Part shown: in pieces, positions 1 through 6,226 of the stretch
Layout: every line of letters begins with the position of its first letter
How positions within the stretch are numbered: the stretch's first letter is position 1
Assembly (NCBI GenBank): GCA_025351145.1
Contig: JANXWM010000720.1
Span: forward strand, 1-15,481
Direction of reading: 5' to 3'
DNA from: Chitinophagaceae bacterium
GTDB lineage: Bacteria; Bacteroidota; Bacteroidia; Chitinophagales; Chitinophagaceae
Length of the DNA stretch: 15,481 nucleotides
Translations under genes and position numbers: made by a program
Notes under the pieces: model-generated
What the model was told of the DNA's origin: nothing
Databases searched by the model: none
Seen by the model: the letters and a program-made list of their open reading frames with translations, nothing else

Positions 1-561
1 CAATTTCATTATTCAGATTTTAAACCAACTGGTGAAGCGGTGTATAGTAATGATGAAAACATTTTTGCTTTGAATTATTACTTGCCGTTTATTGTAGCAG
101 GGATTCTTCTGCTTATTGTAATCGCCATTTATATTTTCAAGAAGTATTTTATTATTTCTGTTAATAAGAAACAACTAATAATTTTAAATGATACTTTACC
201 GGAAGATAGAAATGCTTTGCCAGAAGAAACAAAAGAAAATAACGGCACTAACCATCCGCAATTATTTGATGAAAAGGAATTGCAACTTTTATTGTTATTG
301 ATTGACAATTCGGCTAAGGGTAAAACCACAAGTATTGATGATTTGAATAAAGCAATGGGATTAACAAAGAAGCCTGTAGAAATTCAAAAGAAACAAAGAA
401 GTGATACTATTACAAGCATCAATAAAAAATATTCTTTTATAATAAGAAGTGATGAACCCATCATTGAGAAAAACAGAACTGAATTTGATAAGCGTTCGTT
501 TGAATATTTTATTGCTTTTGAAAAATTAGAAGCTATACGAAAGCTTTATTCTAATCAGTAA
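1..561 (+). CDS. Membrane protein with C-terminal HTH-like cytoplasmic domain (5' truncated)
   Basis: This is the 3' part of a gene that enters from the left edge. The frame is open from base 1, so the GTG at 40 is probably an internal valine and not a start. The visible product begins with a short polar stretch (QFHYSDFKPTGEAV). One strong transmembrane helix follows (about visible residues 28-48, LPFIVAGILLLIVIAIYIF), then a charged linker rich in Asn, Glu and Lys. The C-terminal domain of about 110 residues starts at LFDEKELQLLLLLIDN. Its pattern, a helix, a short helix with a turn (DDLNKAMGLTKKPVEIQKKQRS), then ITSINKKYSF, resembles the winged-helix-like tails of Bacteroidota membrane-bound or TPR regulators. 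That resemblance is from memory. The likely topology is an extracytoplasmic N-terminal sensor part, now off-window, with a cytoplasmic tail. The gene converges on the toxin gene 12 bp away. I do not recognise a named family. Confidence 0.75.
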   Translation, partial: QFHYSDFKPTGEAVYSNDENIFALNYYLPFIVAGILLLIVIAIYIFKKYFIISVNKKQLIILNDTLPEDRNALPEETKENNGTNHPQLFDEKELQLLLLLIDNSAKGKTTSIDDLNKAMGLTKKPVEIQKKQRSDTITSINKKYSFIIRSDEPIIEKNRTEFDKRSFEYFIAFEKLEAIRKLYSNQ

Positions 562-573
562 AAACTTCTATCC

Positions 574-873
574 CTATTTTCTGTACTTCTTCTTCTGGCT
601 TCTTTTGTGGTGATATAGTGATGAGATTATGATTGTTTCTTTGGCTTCGTCAACGAAATAAACAATGCAATAAGGGTATTTTTTTAAAGATGTTTCCCTG
701 AAGTATTTGTATGTGTTGCGGTAGCGTAAAGGGTTTGAACAGATTGCTGCTATTCTTTCATTAACTGACAGTACAAAGTTTGTTGCGGCTTTTTCACTGC
801 GTACTTTATACCATAAAACAGCATCCTTGTATTCAGATAAAGCAAGCGGCTCAAAGATGTAAGCGTAAGTCAT
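574..873 (-). CDS. ParE/RelE-family toxin of a type II toxin-antitoxin pair
   Basis: This 99-residue basic protein has the ParE/RelE fold signature. An N-terminal strand (YAYIFEPLALSEYKDAVLWY) leads into a helical hairpin (residues 12-45) with a conserved NP (residues 47-48). The C-terminal strands follow: RETSLKKYPYCIVYFVDE (59-75) and TIIISSLYHHKR (80-91). The tail SQKKKYRK is strongly basic. Known members are either gyrase poisons (ParE) or ribosome-dependent mRNases (RelE), and the sequence alone does not say which. The start ATG overlaps the antitoxin stop as ATGA, so the two are translationally coupled. Length and order (antitoxin first) are typical. No terminator was seen in the 12 bp before the convergent neighbour. 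The family call is confident; the target is unknown. Confidence 0.85.
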   Translation of the reverse strand: MTYAYIFEPLALSEYKDAVLWYKVRSEKAATNFVLSVNERIAAICSNPLRYRNTYKYFRETSLKKYPYCIVYFVDEAKETIIISSLYHHKRSQKKKYRK

Positions 874-1121
874 TTGCTAATGCGCTGTTGTAATACTTCA
901 TTGATCTGCCTGTCTGCATCTTCTGCACTTATCATGCTGCCACCATTTTTATAATAGTCATAGCGCCTGTCAAGTTCTGCTTTAAATTCATCTGTATATT
1001 CCAACTCATCCTGTTCTATTTCATCTTCAAAAAGTGTGTAGATTGCCTGTGCTTTTTTCTCTTCTATTGTATCAATGAACTGGTGCAGTTTCTGGCGTAT
1101 TTTTATTGTTTCCATGATCAT
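870..1121 (-). CDS. Antitoxin of the ParE/RelE-type pair
   Basis: This acidic, mostly helical protein of 83 residues lies directly upstream of the toxin gene and overlaps it by 4 bp (ATGA). The N-terminal half (KIRQKLHQFIDTIEEKKAQAIYTLFEDEI) is predicted helical and may form the dimer. The C-terminal half (TDEFKAELDRRYDYYKNGG, then SAEDADRQINEVLQQRI) resembles the toxin-wrapping segment of Bacteroidota addiction-module antitoxins. Two in-frame ATGs lie close together (1121 and 1115). Either could be the start, because MIMETIK and METIK both read well. No DNA-binding domain is obvious, so autoregulation could rest on the helical N-terminus. Identification rests mainly on the toxin partner and size, with moderate sequence resemblance. 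Confidence 0.75.
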   Translation of the reverse strand: MIMETIKIRQKLHQFIDTIEEKKAQAIYTLFEDEIEQDELEYTDEFKAELDRRYDYYKNGGSMISAEDADRQINEVLQQRISK

Positions 1122-1132
1122 TTGATTTACTG

Positions 1133-1140
1133 CAAATCTA
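1133..1140 (-). promoter_or_regulatory. Candidate -7 element for the antitoxin-toxin operon
   Basis: On the minus strand this reads TAGATTTG, an exact match to the Bacteroidota -7 consensus TAnnTTTG. It sits 12 bases upstream of the first antitoxin ATG, so the leader would be very short. No convincing -33 TTG was seen at the expected spacing. Confidence 0.4.
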
Positions 1141-1167
1141 CTTTTTTATAACAATAAATTTCACTTC

Positions 1168-1189
1168 AATCTACGCTTCTATACAACTC
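1168..1189 (+). repeat. 22-bp dispersed repeat, copy 1
   Basis: This 22-bp segment starts AATCTACGCT and ends ATACAACTC. It is identical, in the same orientation, to positions 15342-15363. It lies in the spacer upstream of the antitoxin gene. The flanks of the two copies do not match. An exact 22-base match over this distance is very unlikely by chance. Confidence 0.8.
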
Positions 1190-1297
1190 GGTACTAACTA
1201 TTTGAAAATCAACAAAACCGCTTTGAGTTGTTTTGCTACGTGACGCAACGCCCCGGTTGCTGGGAGACTTCGGTAAAAGCTCATTCATAATCCAACA

Positions 1298-1333
1298 GTA
1301 CAAGAGTGCGACGCAAGAAGCGATGCCATGAAA
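1298..1333 (+). repeat. Dispersed intergenic repeat, copy 1 (class A)
   Basis: The core GTACAAGAGTGCGACGCAAG is at 1298-1317 and continues as ARGCGATGCCATGAAA to 1333. This extension is shared with the copies at 4269 and 10940. Inside the core is the interrupted palindrome TGCG-A-CGCA. On the left, GGTAAAAG (near 1272-1279) recurs in the flank of the 4061 copy, so the element may be longer on that side. The copy lies between the antitoxin promoter and the infC terminator. Confidence 0.85.
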
Positions 1334-1349
1334 TCCCGAAGGCTCGGGA
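1334..1349. repeat. Short perfect inverted repeat (hairpin) after repeat copy 1
   Basis: TCCCGA and TCGGGA form a perfect 6-bp stem around the 4-base loop AGGC. The hairpin sits directly against the end of the repeat element and upstream of the infC terminator. No T-run follows, so it is not itself an intrinsic terminator. Confidence 0.5.
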
Positions 1350-1361
1350 CAAAGCCTGGCA

Positions 1362-1394
1362 CAAAATAAAAAAAGCCAAGGCTTCCCTTAGCTT
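1362..1394 (-). terminator. Intrinsic terminator of the thrS-infC operon
   Basis: On the minus strand a 9-bp stem (AAGCTAAGG / CCTTGGCTT, one G-T wobble) closes a GAAG loop and runs into TTTTTATTTT. The non-canonical pair is a wobble only when transcribed on the minus strand (C-A on plus), which supports that direction. It begins 24 bases after the infC stop codon. Confidence 0.8.
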
Positions 1395-1418
1395 TAAATT
1401 TATAACTAACTGCTCTTG

Positions 1419-2012
1419 TTATTCCCCTGATTGTTCTTTTACTTTTTTCTTGGCGCCTTTTGGTGTAAGCATTAACTGCATACGCTTGCCTTCTAATTTT
1501 GGCAGCGATTCGGGCTGACCGAATTCTGCAAGACGCTCTGCAAATTTAAGCAGTACAAGTTCGCCCCTTTCTTTAAACATGATAGCCCTTCCCTTGAACT
1601 GCACATAAGCTTTTACCTTATTGCCGTCTTTAAGAAAACCTTCTGCGTGTTTGGCTTTAAAATTAAAATCATGGTCGTCGGTGCCGGGCGTAAAGCGTAT
1701 CTCTTTTACCTCACTCTGCTTGGCATTGGCCTTCATGTCTTTTTCCTTACGCTTTTTCTCGTAAAGGAATTTTTTATAGTCTATTACTTTGCAAACGGGC
1801 GGATCGGCATTGGGTGAAATTTCCACAAGGTCAAGCTCTTGTTCACGGGCTATTTTTCTTGCTTCGTCTGTGGGGTAAACGCCAATGGTTACATTGTCGC
1901 CCACTAAGCGTACCTGCGGTACCCTTATTCTGTCGTTGATGCGGTGTTCAGGTTCTGGTTGCCTGTTAAAACGGGGGTTAAATCGTCCCCCTCCTCTGTA
2001 CGGTAAAGCCAT
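1419..2012 (-). CDS. infC: Translation initiation factor IF-3
   Basis: IF-3 binds the 30S subunit, blocks premature 50S joining and checks start-codon and initiator-tRNA pairing. The 197-residue product has both domains. The N-domain starts at HRINDRIRVPQVRLVG (23-38) and includes the hallmark LVEISPNADPPVCKVIDYKK (62-81). A lysine-rich linker follows (about 82-102). The C-domain is at 103-190, with EIRFTPGTDDHDFNFKAKHA and FKGRAIMFKERGELVL. A 22-residue Gly/Arg-rich N-terminal extension precedes the core, as I recall for other Bacteroidota. The start is ATG; the rare AUU start known from enterobacterial infC is not used. The gene lies 53 bp after thrS with no terminator between them, so they are probably co-transcribed. 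The usual next genes, rpmI and rplT, are absent here and a terminator follows instead. Confidence 0.97.
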   Translation of the reverse strand: MALPYRGGGRFNPRFNRQPEPEHRINDRIRVPQVRLVGDNVTIGVYPTDEARKIAREQELDLVEISPNADPPVCKVIDYKKFLYEKKRKEKDMKANAKQSEVKEIRFTPGTDDHDFNFKAKHAEGFLKDGNKVKAYVQFKGRAIMFKERGELVLLKFAERLAEFGQPESLPKLEGKRMQLMLTPKGAKKKVKEQSGE

Positions 2013-2065
2013 TAACTGTTGTTTGTTGAATAATTATTTGTGATAAAGATAAAGAATGTTTTGTT

Positions 2066-4000
2066 TTATTCTGATTTACGGTTTTTTATTTCATCAACAA
2101 TCATGCTGATAAATTCTTCGGCGGGTTGTGGGCCCAAATCTCCTTTGCCCTGGCGGCGTACAGAAAGCTTGCCTTCGTTCATTTCTTTTTCGCCAAGTAC
2201 CAGCATATAAGGCACACGGCTAAGTTCTGCTTCACGTATTTTTTTGCCGATCTTTTCGCCGCGGTCGTCAATCTCTGTTCTTACGCCAGCCTTGCGCAAC
2301 TTGCTTTTTACCTCGTTGGCATAATCCATAAACTTATCGCTGATTGGTAAAATTTTTACCTGCAGCGGGGATAACCATACAGGCAATTTACCTGCATATT
2401 GTTCAAGTAAAAACCCGATAAACCTTTCGTGTGTGCCCAACGGTGCGCGGTGAATAATTAATGGTATTTCGGTAGTATTGTCCTGCGTGGTGTATTGCAG
2501 TTTAAAGCTGCGGCCCTGCGAAAAATCAACCTGGTTGGTAGCAAGTGTAAATTCCCTTCCTATAACACTATAAATCTGTACATCGATTTTGGGACCATAG
2601 AAAGCAGCTTCATCCTGCACTTCCACATAAGGAATATTTGATTCTTTAAGTACATTACGAACCATCTCCTCTGTTTCTTTCCAAAGCTCCGGTTCATTTA
2701 CATATTTAATACCAAGCTTATCAGGTGAATGCAGCGAAAGCCGCATTACATATTTCTCTATTCCAAAAATTTTAAAATATTTCAGGTACATCTCATTCAC
2801 TGCCCTGAACTCGCTGTTAAATTGATCTTTGCTGCAATAGATATGGGCATCGTTCATGTGCAGGCAACGTACACGCATAAGACCAAATAATTCGCCGCTT
2901 TGTTCATAACGATAAACGGTTCCGTATTCAGCAACACGGTAAGGCAGGTCGCGGTAGCTTTTGGGTTCTGCAGCAAAAATTTTATGATGGTGCGGACAGT
3001 TCATTGATTTGAGATAATACTTCTCTCCGTCCATCTCCATGGGCGGGTACATACTGTCAGCATAATAAGGCAAATGACCGCTTGTTATATACATGCTTTC
3101 TTTAGCGATATGTGGCGTTACCACACGCTTATAGCCTGCTTCTTCTTCAGTTTCTTTTGCAAGTTTTTCCAGCTCTTCAATAATCACTGTTCCGTTTGGC
3201 ATCCACAAGATCAATCCCGGGCCTACATCATCATCCATTGTATAAATACCAAGCTCTTTACCAAGTTTTCGGTGATCTCTTTTCTTTGCTTCTTCCAGCA
3301 TCAGCAGGTGCTCATCCAATTCTTTCTGGTTAGGAAAAGTAACCCCATAAATACGTGTAAGCTGTTTATTTTTTTCATCTCCTTTCCAGTAAGCGCCTGC
3401 AATATTGGTAAGCTTGATTGCTTTTATTAAACCTGTATTTGGAATGTGTGGGCCACGGCATAAGTCAGTAAAATTACCCTGCGAATAAAAGGTGATGTTG
3501 CCATCTTCAAGATTTTGAAGCAGGTCTAATTTATACTCATCATTCTTTTCAGTAAAATAATTTATTGCATCTGCTTTTGAAATCTCCTGCCTTTTATATG
3601 CGTTATTTTGTTTGGCAAGCTCTGCCATTTTTTTCTCCAATGCAGCAAGGTCTTCTTCACTTAGTTTTCTGTCGCCAAGATCCATGTCGTAATAAAAACT
3701 GTTTTCCAAAGCAGGGCCTACCCAAAACTTTACACCGGGAAACATACTCTCCACAGCTTCAGCAAGCAAGTGTGCAGAAGAATGCCAGAACATAGCTTTA
3801 CCGTCTTTATCCGTCCATGTAAGCAGTTGCAGCGATGCATCTTTTGTTATAGGCCGCGTTGCATCCCAAACTTCGCCGTTTATAGTTGCGCCTAAAACCT
3901 TACGCGCCAAACCTTCACTGATAGATTTTGCAATATCCAATGCAGTAACGCCCTGTTCGTATTGCCTTACTGCGCCATCGGGAAATGTTACATTGATCAT
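2066..4000 (-). CDS. thrS: Threonine--tRNA ligase
   Basis: ThrRS charges tRNA-Thr with threonine in the cytoplasm and hydrolyses mischarged Ser-tRNA. The 644 residues match the usual length of about 640, and all domains are present. TGS covers roughly 1-62. The editing domain carries HSSAH (73-77) and CRGPH (181-185). The class II catalytic core covers about 245-540, and the anticodon-binding domain about 545-640. Zinc ligands fit C335 (in MNCPHHH), H386 and H517. Motif 2 has R364 in YRYEQSG, and motif 3 is RAPLGTHERFIGF. The segment RVRCLHMNDAHIYC differs from the common RVRGFTQDDAHIFC but keeps the zinc histidine. thrS is the first gene of the thrS-infC operon. Its 5' region is divergent from the gene at 4431 and holds a copy of the dispersed repeat. 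Confidence 0.98.
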   Translation of the reverse strand: MINVTFPDGAVRQYEQGVTALDIAKSISEGLARKVLGATINGEVWDATRPITKDASLQLLTWTDKDGKAMFWHSSAHLLAEAVESMFPGVKFWVGPALENSFYYDMDLGDRKLSEEDLAALEKKMAELAKQNNAYKRQEISKADAINYFTEKNDEYKLDLLQNLEDGNITFYSQGNFTDLCRGPHIPNTGLIKAIKLTNIAGAYWKGDEKNKQLTRIYGVTFPNQKELDEHLLMLEEAKKRDHRKLGKELGIYTMDDDVGPGLILWMPNGTVIIEELEKLAKETEEEAGYKRVVTPHIAKESMYITSGHLPYYADSMYPPMEMDGEKYYLKSMNCPHHHKIFAAEPKSYRDLPYRVAEYGTVYRYEQSGELFGLMRVRCLHMNDAHIYCSKDQFNSEFRAVNEMYLKYFKIFGIEKYVMRLSLHSPDKLGIKYVNEPELWKETEEMVRNVLKESNIPYVEVQDEAAFYGPKIDVQIYSVIGREFTLATNQVDFSQGRSFKLQYTTQDNTTEIPLIIHRAPLGTHERFIGFLLEQYAGKLPVWLSPLQVKILPISDKFMDYANEVKSKLRKAGVRTEIDDRGEKIGKKIREAELSRVPYMLVLGEKEMNEGKLSVRRQGKGDLGPQPAEEFISMIVDEIKNRKSE

Positions 4001-4032
4001 ACTGTTTCGTATCCTTAAGTTTATATTATGTT

Positions 4033-4120
4033 ACCGGCTTGGTTCTCTGTGGAATCGTTCCTTGCGTCGCACTCTTGTACTTTCGAATCATGCATCATCT
4101 TTTACCGAAGCGAAGATGGA
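4033..4120 (-). repeat. Dispersed intergenic repeat, copy 2
   Basis: The core is exact on the minus strand at 4061-4080. The flank starting ACCGG at 4033 resembles the starts of the copies at 10383 and 14663. The other flank carries AAGCGAAGAT (about 4109-4118), also seen beside the 10413 copy, and CTTTTACCGAAG, also seen beside copy 1. The 9-bp direct repeat GTTACCGGC brackets most of the unit. If the thrS promoter is at 4172, this copy would lie in the thrS leader RNA. Confidence 0.8.
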
Positions 4121-4171
4121 AGCAGTTACCGGCAGGGAACAATTATAACAGAAAAATTTATTTCCGGGTGG

Positions 4172-4179
4172 CAAAAGTA
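4172..4179 (-). promoter_or_regulatory. Candidate -7 element for thrS
   Basis: On the minus strand this reads TACTTTTG, matching TAnnTTTG. It would give a thrS leader of about 165 nt that contains repeat copy 2. There is no clear -33 TTG, and a promoter nearer the gene is possible. Confidence 0.35.
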
Positions 4180-4268
4180 GCAAATGATTGGCACACTAAA
4201 TTTTTAGAAAGAAAGAAGAAAAATAATAAAGGTTGCATGGCTGTTGAAAGCTCAGTACTGATAGAAAA

Positions 4269-4304
4269 GTACAAGAGTGCGACGCAAGAGACGATGCCAT
4301 GAAA
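4269..4304 (+). repeat. Dispersed intergenic repeat, copy 3 (class A)
   Basis: The exact core is at 4269-4288, followed by the class A extension GAGACGATGCCATGAAA-like to 4304. It faces copy 2, so the two cores form a perfect 20-bp inverted repeat around 188 bp. It lies upstream of the plus-strand gene at 4431. Confidence 0.85.
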
Positions 4305-4418
4305 AACAAATGCCGGGCTAAAAATAATTATTAAAAAAGGGGTCTTCCGTTTATCATTAAGGCTGCTGAATAGAAAAACCTTAACGCTTCTTTATAGCTA
4401 ATTGTTATATTGCAAGGA

Positions 4419-4426
4419 TAGATTTG
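4419..4426 (+). promoter_or_regulatory. Candidate -7 element for the 4431 gene
   Basis: TAGATTTG matches TAnnTTTG exactly. It lies only 4 bases before the ATG, so the transcript would be nearly leaderless. No TTG sits at the expected -33 spacing, so this may be a chance match. Confidence 0.25.
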
Positions 4427-4430
4427 TAAC

Positions 4431-5753
4431 ATGAAGCTGAGATTATTAACCGCCTTATTTATCTTAACAGGTACACTGGCAAATGCACAGGATATTACGG
4501 GCATTTGGCGGGGTTATTTTAATTCGGGCTATGGCATTTTTAAACAGCAGTACAAATACGAGGTGCAGATAAACCAACTGGGAAACAATGCAAACCAGAA
4601 GGGTATTGAGGGCGTAACATACTCATACCACTCTACTTCATTTTACGGAAAAGCAACGCTGCAGGGCATTTACGATGCCAAGAATAAAAGCCTTACCCTT
4701 AAAGAATTAAAACTGGTAGAACTTAAAATTGCTGATCAAAGCCAGCCATGCCTGATGACCTGTTACCTTGATTACAGCAAAGATGATAAAACAGAAATTC
4801 TGGAAGGGTCTTTTATAAGCATTGTTGAAAAAACAAAGGGCGATTGCGGCTCAGGGTATGTTTACCTGGAACGGGTTAAGGAATCTGATTTTGAGAAGGA
4901 AGATTTTTTAATTAAGAAAGAGAAGAAAGATGTACCGCAAAAAGAAGCAGTACCAAAAATTGTAAAGCAACCTGTTTCAGATGTAAAATATAAGGAGAAA
5001 ATAAAAGTTTTACAAACCGCATTAGGTGTTACTCCTGATGGAATTGCAGGCCCTAAAACACAATCGATTTTAAAAACTAAAGTTCCGGATTACCAGGGTA
5101 TATTAAGAGCCGGTGATACTGCACAGATAAATGATTTGATAACACAAATAAAAAGTAATAAGGTTTTGCAACCTAAAAAAACCATAACCCCGCCAGTTGC
5201 AAAAAAGACTAACCCGGTAACGCCGCAAAAAAACAACGGCAATACGATTACAAAAAATAATCCTGATAAAAAATCTTTGCCGGTTAAGGGAAAGGATACT
5301 ATTGCAAAATCGAAGCCTGTTATACCTCCGGTTGAACCACCGGGGCAAAAAGAAATTACTAAAAAAATAGTGCCTGTTCCGGATGTAATAAAACAAAGAG
5401 ATAATCCGCTTGTAAAAACCATTGTTACCAATTCGCCAGATATTCTTATACAACTTTATGACAACGGAGAAATAGATGGTGATACTATTACTGTTTATGA
5501 TAACAATGAAGTGATTGCCTATAAAAAAGGGTTAACAGGAAAACCAGTAACACTGAACATAAAAGCCGACCTCATTAACGCTCATCACGAATTTGTAATG
5601 GTAGCAAATAACCTCGGTGCCATTGCCCCCAATACAGCCTTAATGATAATAACAACCGGGGGCAAACGTTATGAACTTTTTATATCTTCGGATGAAACAA
5701 AAAACGCCAAAGTAGTTATTGATTATAAGATGGATAGTAAGGAGTTGAAATAA
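4431..5753 (+). CDS. Secreted multidomain protein with peptidoglycan-binding-like module
   Basis: The 440-residue product has a clear signal peptide (MKLRLLTALFILTGTLANAQ, residues 1-20) and is presumably exported to the periplasm or cell surface. Residues 21-150 look like a beta-barrel or lipocalin-like domain: it begins DITGIWRGYF, has alternating strands and holds Cys107, Cys111 and Cys139. Residues 188-218 match the peptidoglycan-binding-domain pattern (KVLQTALGVTPDGIAGPKT). A low-complexity Pro/Lys/Thr linker spans about 245-330 and could cross the peptidoglycan layer. The C-terminal domain (333-433; IQLYDNGEIDGDTITVYDN, then MVANNLGAIAPNTALMII) is an all-beta module I recall from many Bacteroidota secreted proteins, but I cannot name it. 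No catalytic motif was seen. Function is unknown; a cell-wall-anchored binding or structural role is an inference. Confidence 0.85.
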   Translation: MKLRLLTALFILTGTLANAQDITGIWRGYFNSGYGIFKQQYKYEVQINQLGNNANQKGIEGVTYSYHSTSFYGKATLQGIYDAKNKSLTLKELKLVELKIADQSQPCLMTCYLDYSKDDKTEILEGSFISIVEKTKGDCGSGYVYLERVKESDFEKEDFLIKKEKKDVPQKEAVPKIVKQPVSDVKYKEKIKVLQTALGVTPDGIAGPKTQSILKTKVPDYQGILRAGDTAQINDLITQIKSNKVLQPKKTITPPVAKKTNPVTPQKNNGNTITKNNPDKKSLPVKGKDTIAKSKPVIPPVEPPGQKEITKKIVPVPDVIKQRDNPLVKTIVTNSPDILIQLYDNGEIDGDTITVYDNNEVIAYKKGLTGKPVTLNIKADLINAHHEFVMVANNLGAIAPNTALMIITTGGKRYELFISSDETKNAKVVIDYKMDSKELK

Positions 5754-5797
5754 TAATTTAATGATGATTGTAATTGTTTATTTTTATTAAAAGCATT

Positions 5798-5805
5798 TAC
5801 ATTTA
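5798..5805 (+). promoter_or_regulatory. Weak candidate -7 element for the 5835 gene
   Basis: TACATTTA differs from TAnnTTTG at one position. A TTG lies 21 bases upstream (5774-5776), a spacing compatible with a -33 element. Transcription from the upstream gene is the alternative, since no terminator is evident in the 81-bp gap. Confidence 0.3.
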
Positions 5806-5834
5806 AAATTATTAATCAACTTAAATTTAATCAC

Positions 5835-6143
5835 ATGGGATTTTTTCAAAAATTTTTTGGGGGCGGTGGCGCACAAGGAGGCAAAATGGCGGAATTATTG
5901 CAAAGTTTAACCGCTGACCTTAATCTTGATGCCAGCCAGGCAAGCAAGGTTTCCCAGGCCTTCAGTGCATTTAAGGAACAGCGAAAAGCAATTAAATCCG
6001 CAGGTGGGGATAAAGGACAAATACAGGCTGCACGCCAGCAAATGACCAGTCAGTTGACGGCACTTTTAAACGACCAGCAAAAGCAAATTTTTTCAGCAAA
6101 TGCTGCAAAATATGAAGGTCTTTTACAGGGTGGGCAGGAATAG
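5835..6143 (+). CDS. Small helical hypothetical protein, Spy/LTXXQ-like pattern
   Basis: This 102-residue protein starts with an amphipathic MGFFQKFFGGGG segment and a glycine-rich hinge (8-16). A helical body follows, rich in Gln, Ala and Lys. The spacing of LNLDASQASKVSQAFSAFKEQ (29-49) and LTALLNDQQKQIFSANAAKYEGLL (74-97) resembles the LTxxQ repeats of Spy/CpxP-type chaperone-like proteins. There is no signal peptide, so it would be cytoplasmic or membrane-associated through the N-terminus. It ends 17 bases before a strong terminator and may be co-transcribed with the 4431 gene. The coding call is solid on composition and context; function is unknown and the LTxxQ likeness is weak. Confidence 0.75.
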   Translation: MGFFQKFFGGGGAQGGKMAELLQSLTADLNLDASQASKVSQAFSAFKEQRKAIKSAGGDKGQIQAARQQMTSQLTALLNDQQKQIFSANAAKYEGLLQGGQE

Positions 6144-6154
6144 TATTAAAAACG

Positions 6155-6192
6155 AAAAAAGCCATCAGATTAATGATCTGATGGCTTTTTTT
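6155..6192. terminator. Bidirectional intrinsic terminator
   Basis: A perfect 10-bp stem (GCCATCAGAT / ATCTGATGGC) closes the loop TAATG. A-runs on the left and T-runs on the right let it work in both directions. It serves the plus-strand gene ending at 6143 and the minus-strand glf ending at 6227. Confidence 0.93.
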
Positions 6193-6226
6193 ATTAGAAA
6201 ATGTAAAAAAACAGGGGCCTATGTTT

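Larger units (their letters stand above)
4001..4430. other. Divergent intergenic region between thrS and the secreted protein gene
   Basis: This 430-bp stretch holds two inverted copies of the dispersed repeat (cores 4061-4080 and 4269-4288), candidate -7 elements for both neighbours and a 9-bp direct repeat, GTTACCGGC (4030-4038 and 4125-4133). An 87-codon open frame at 4039-4302 spans both repeats and looks non-coding. No RNA gene was recognised. Confidence 0.7.

Noticed and set aside
40..42. GTG at 40 as the start of the left-edge gene
   Set aside because: The frame is open back to base 1 and the residues before it read as protein, so the gene most likely starts off-window.
1245..1260. 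GCAAC/GTTGC hairpin as a terminator
   Set aside because: Only 5 bp with a six-base loop and no T-run on either strand.
1306..1518. 70-codon open frame on the plus strand
   Set aside because: It starts inside repeat copy 1, crosses the infC terminator and runs antisense into infC.
4039..4302. 87-codon open frame on the plus strand between thrS and 4431
   Set aside because: It runs through both inverted repeat copies, its peptide is derived from repeat sequence, its make-up is unlike neighbouring proteins, and it overlaps the thrS control region.
5090..5453. Two long minus-strand frames opposite the secreted protein gene
   Set aside because: They mirror the low-complexity Pro/Lys/Thr linker on the other strand, and the plus-strand gene has a signal peptide and recognisable domains.
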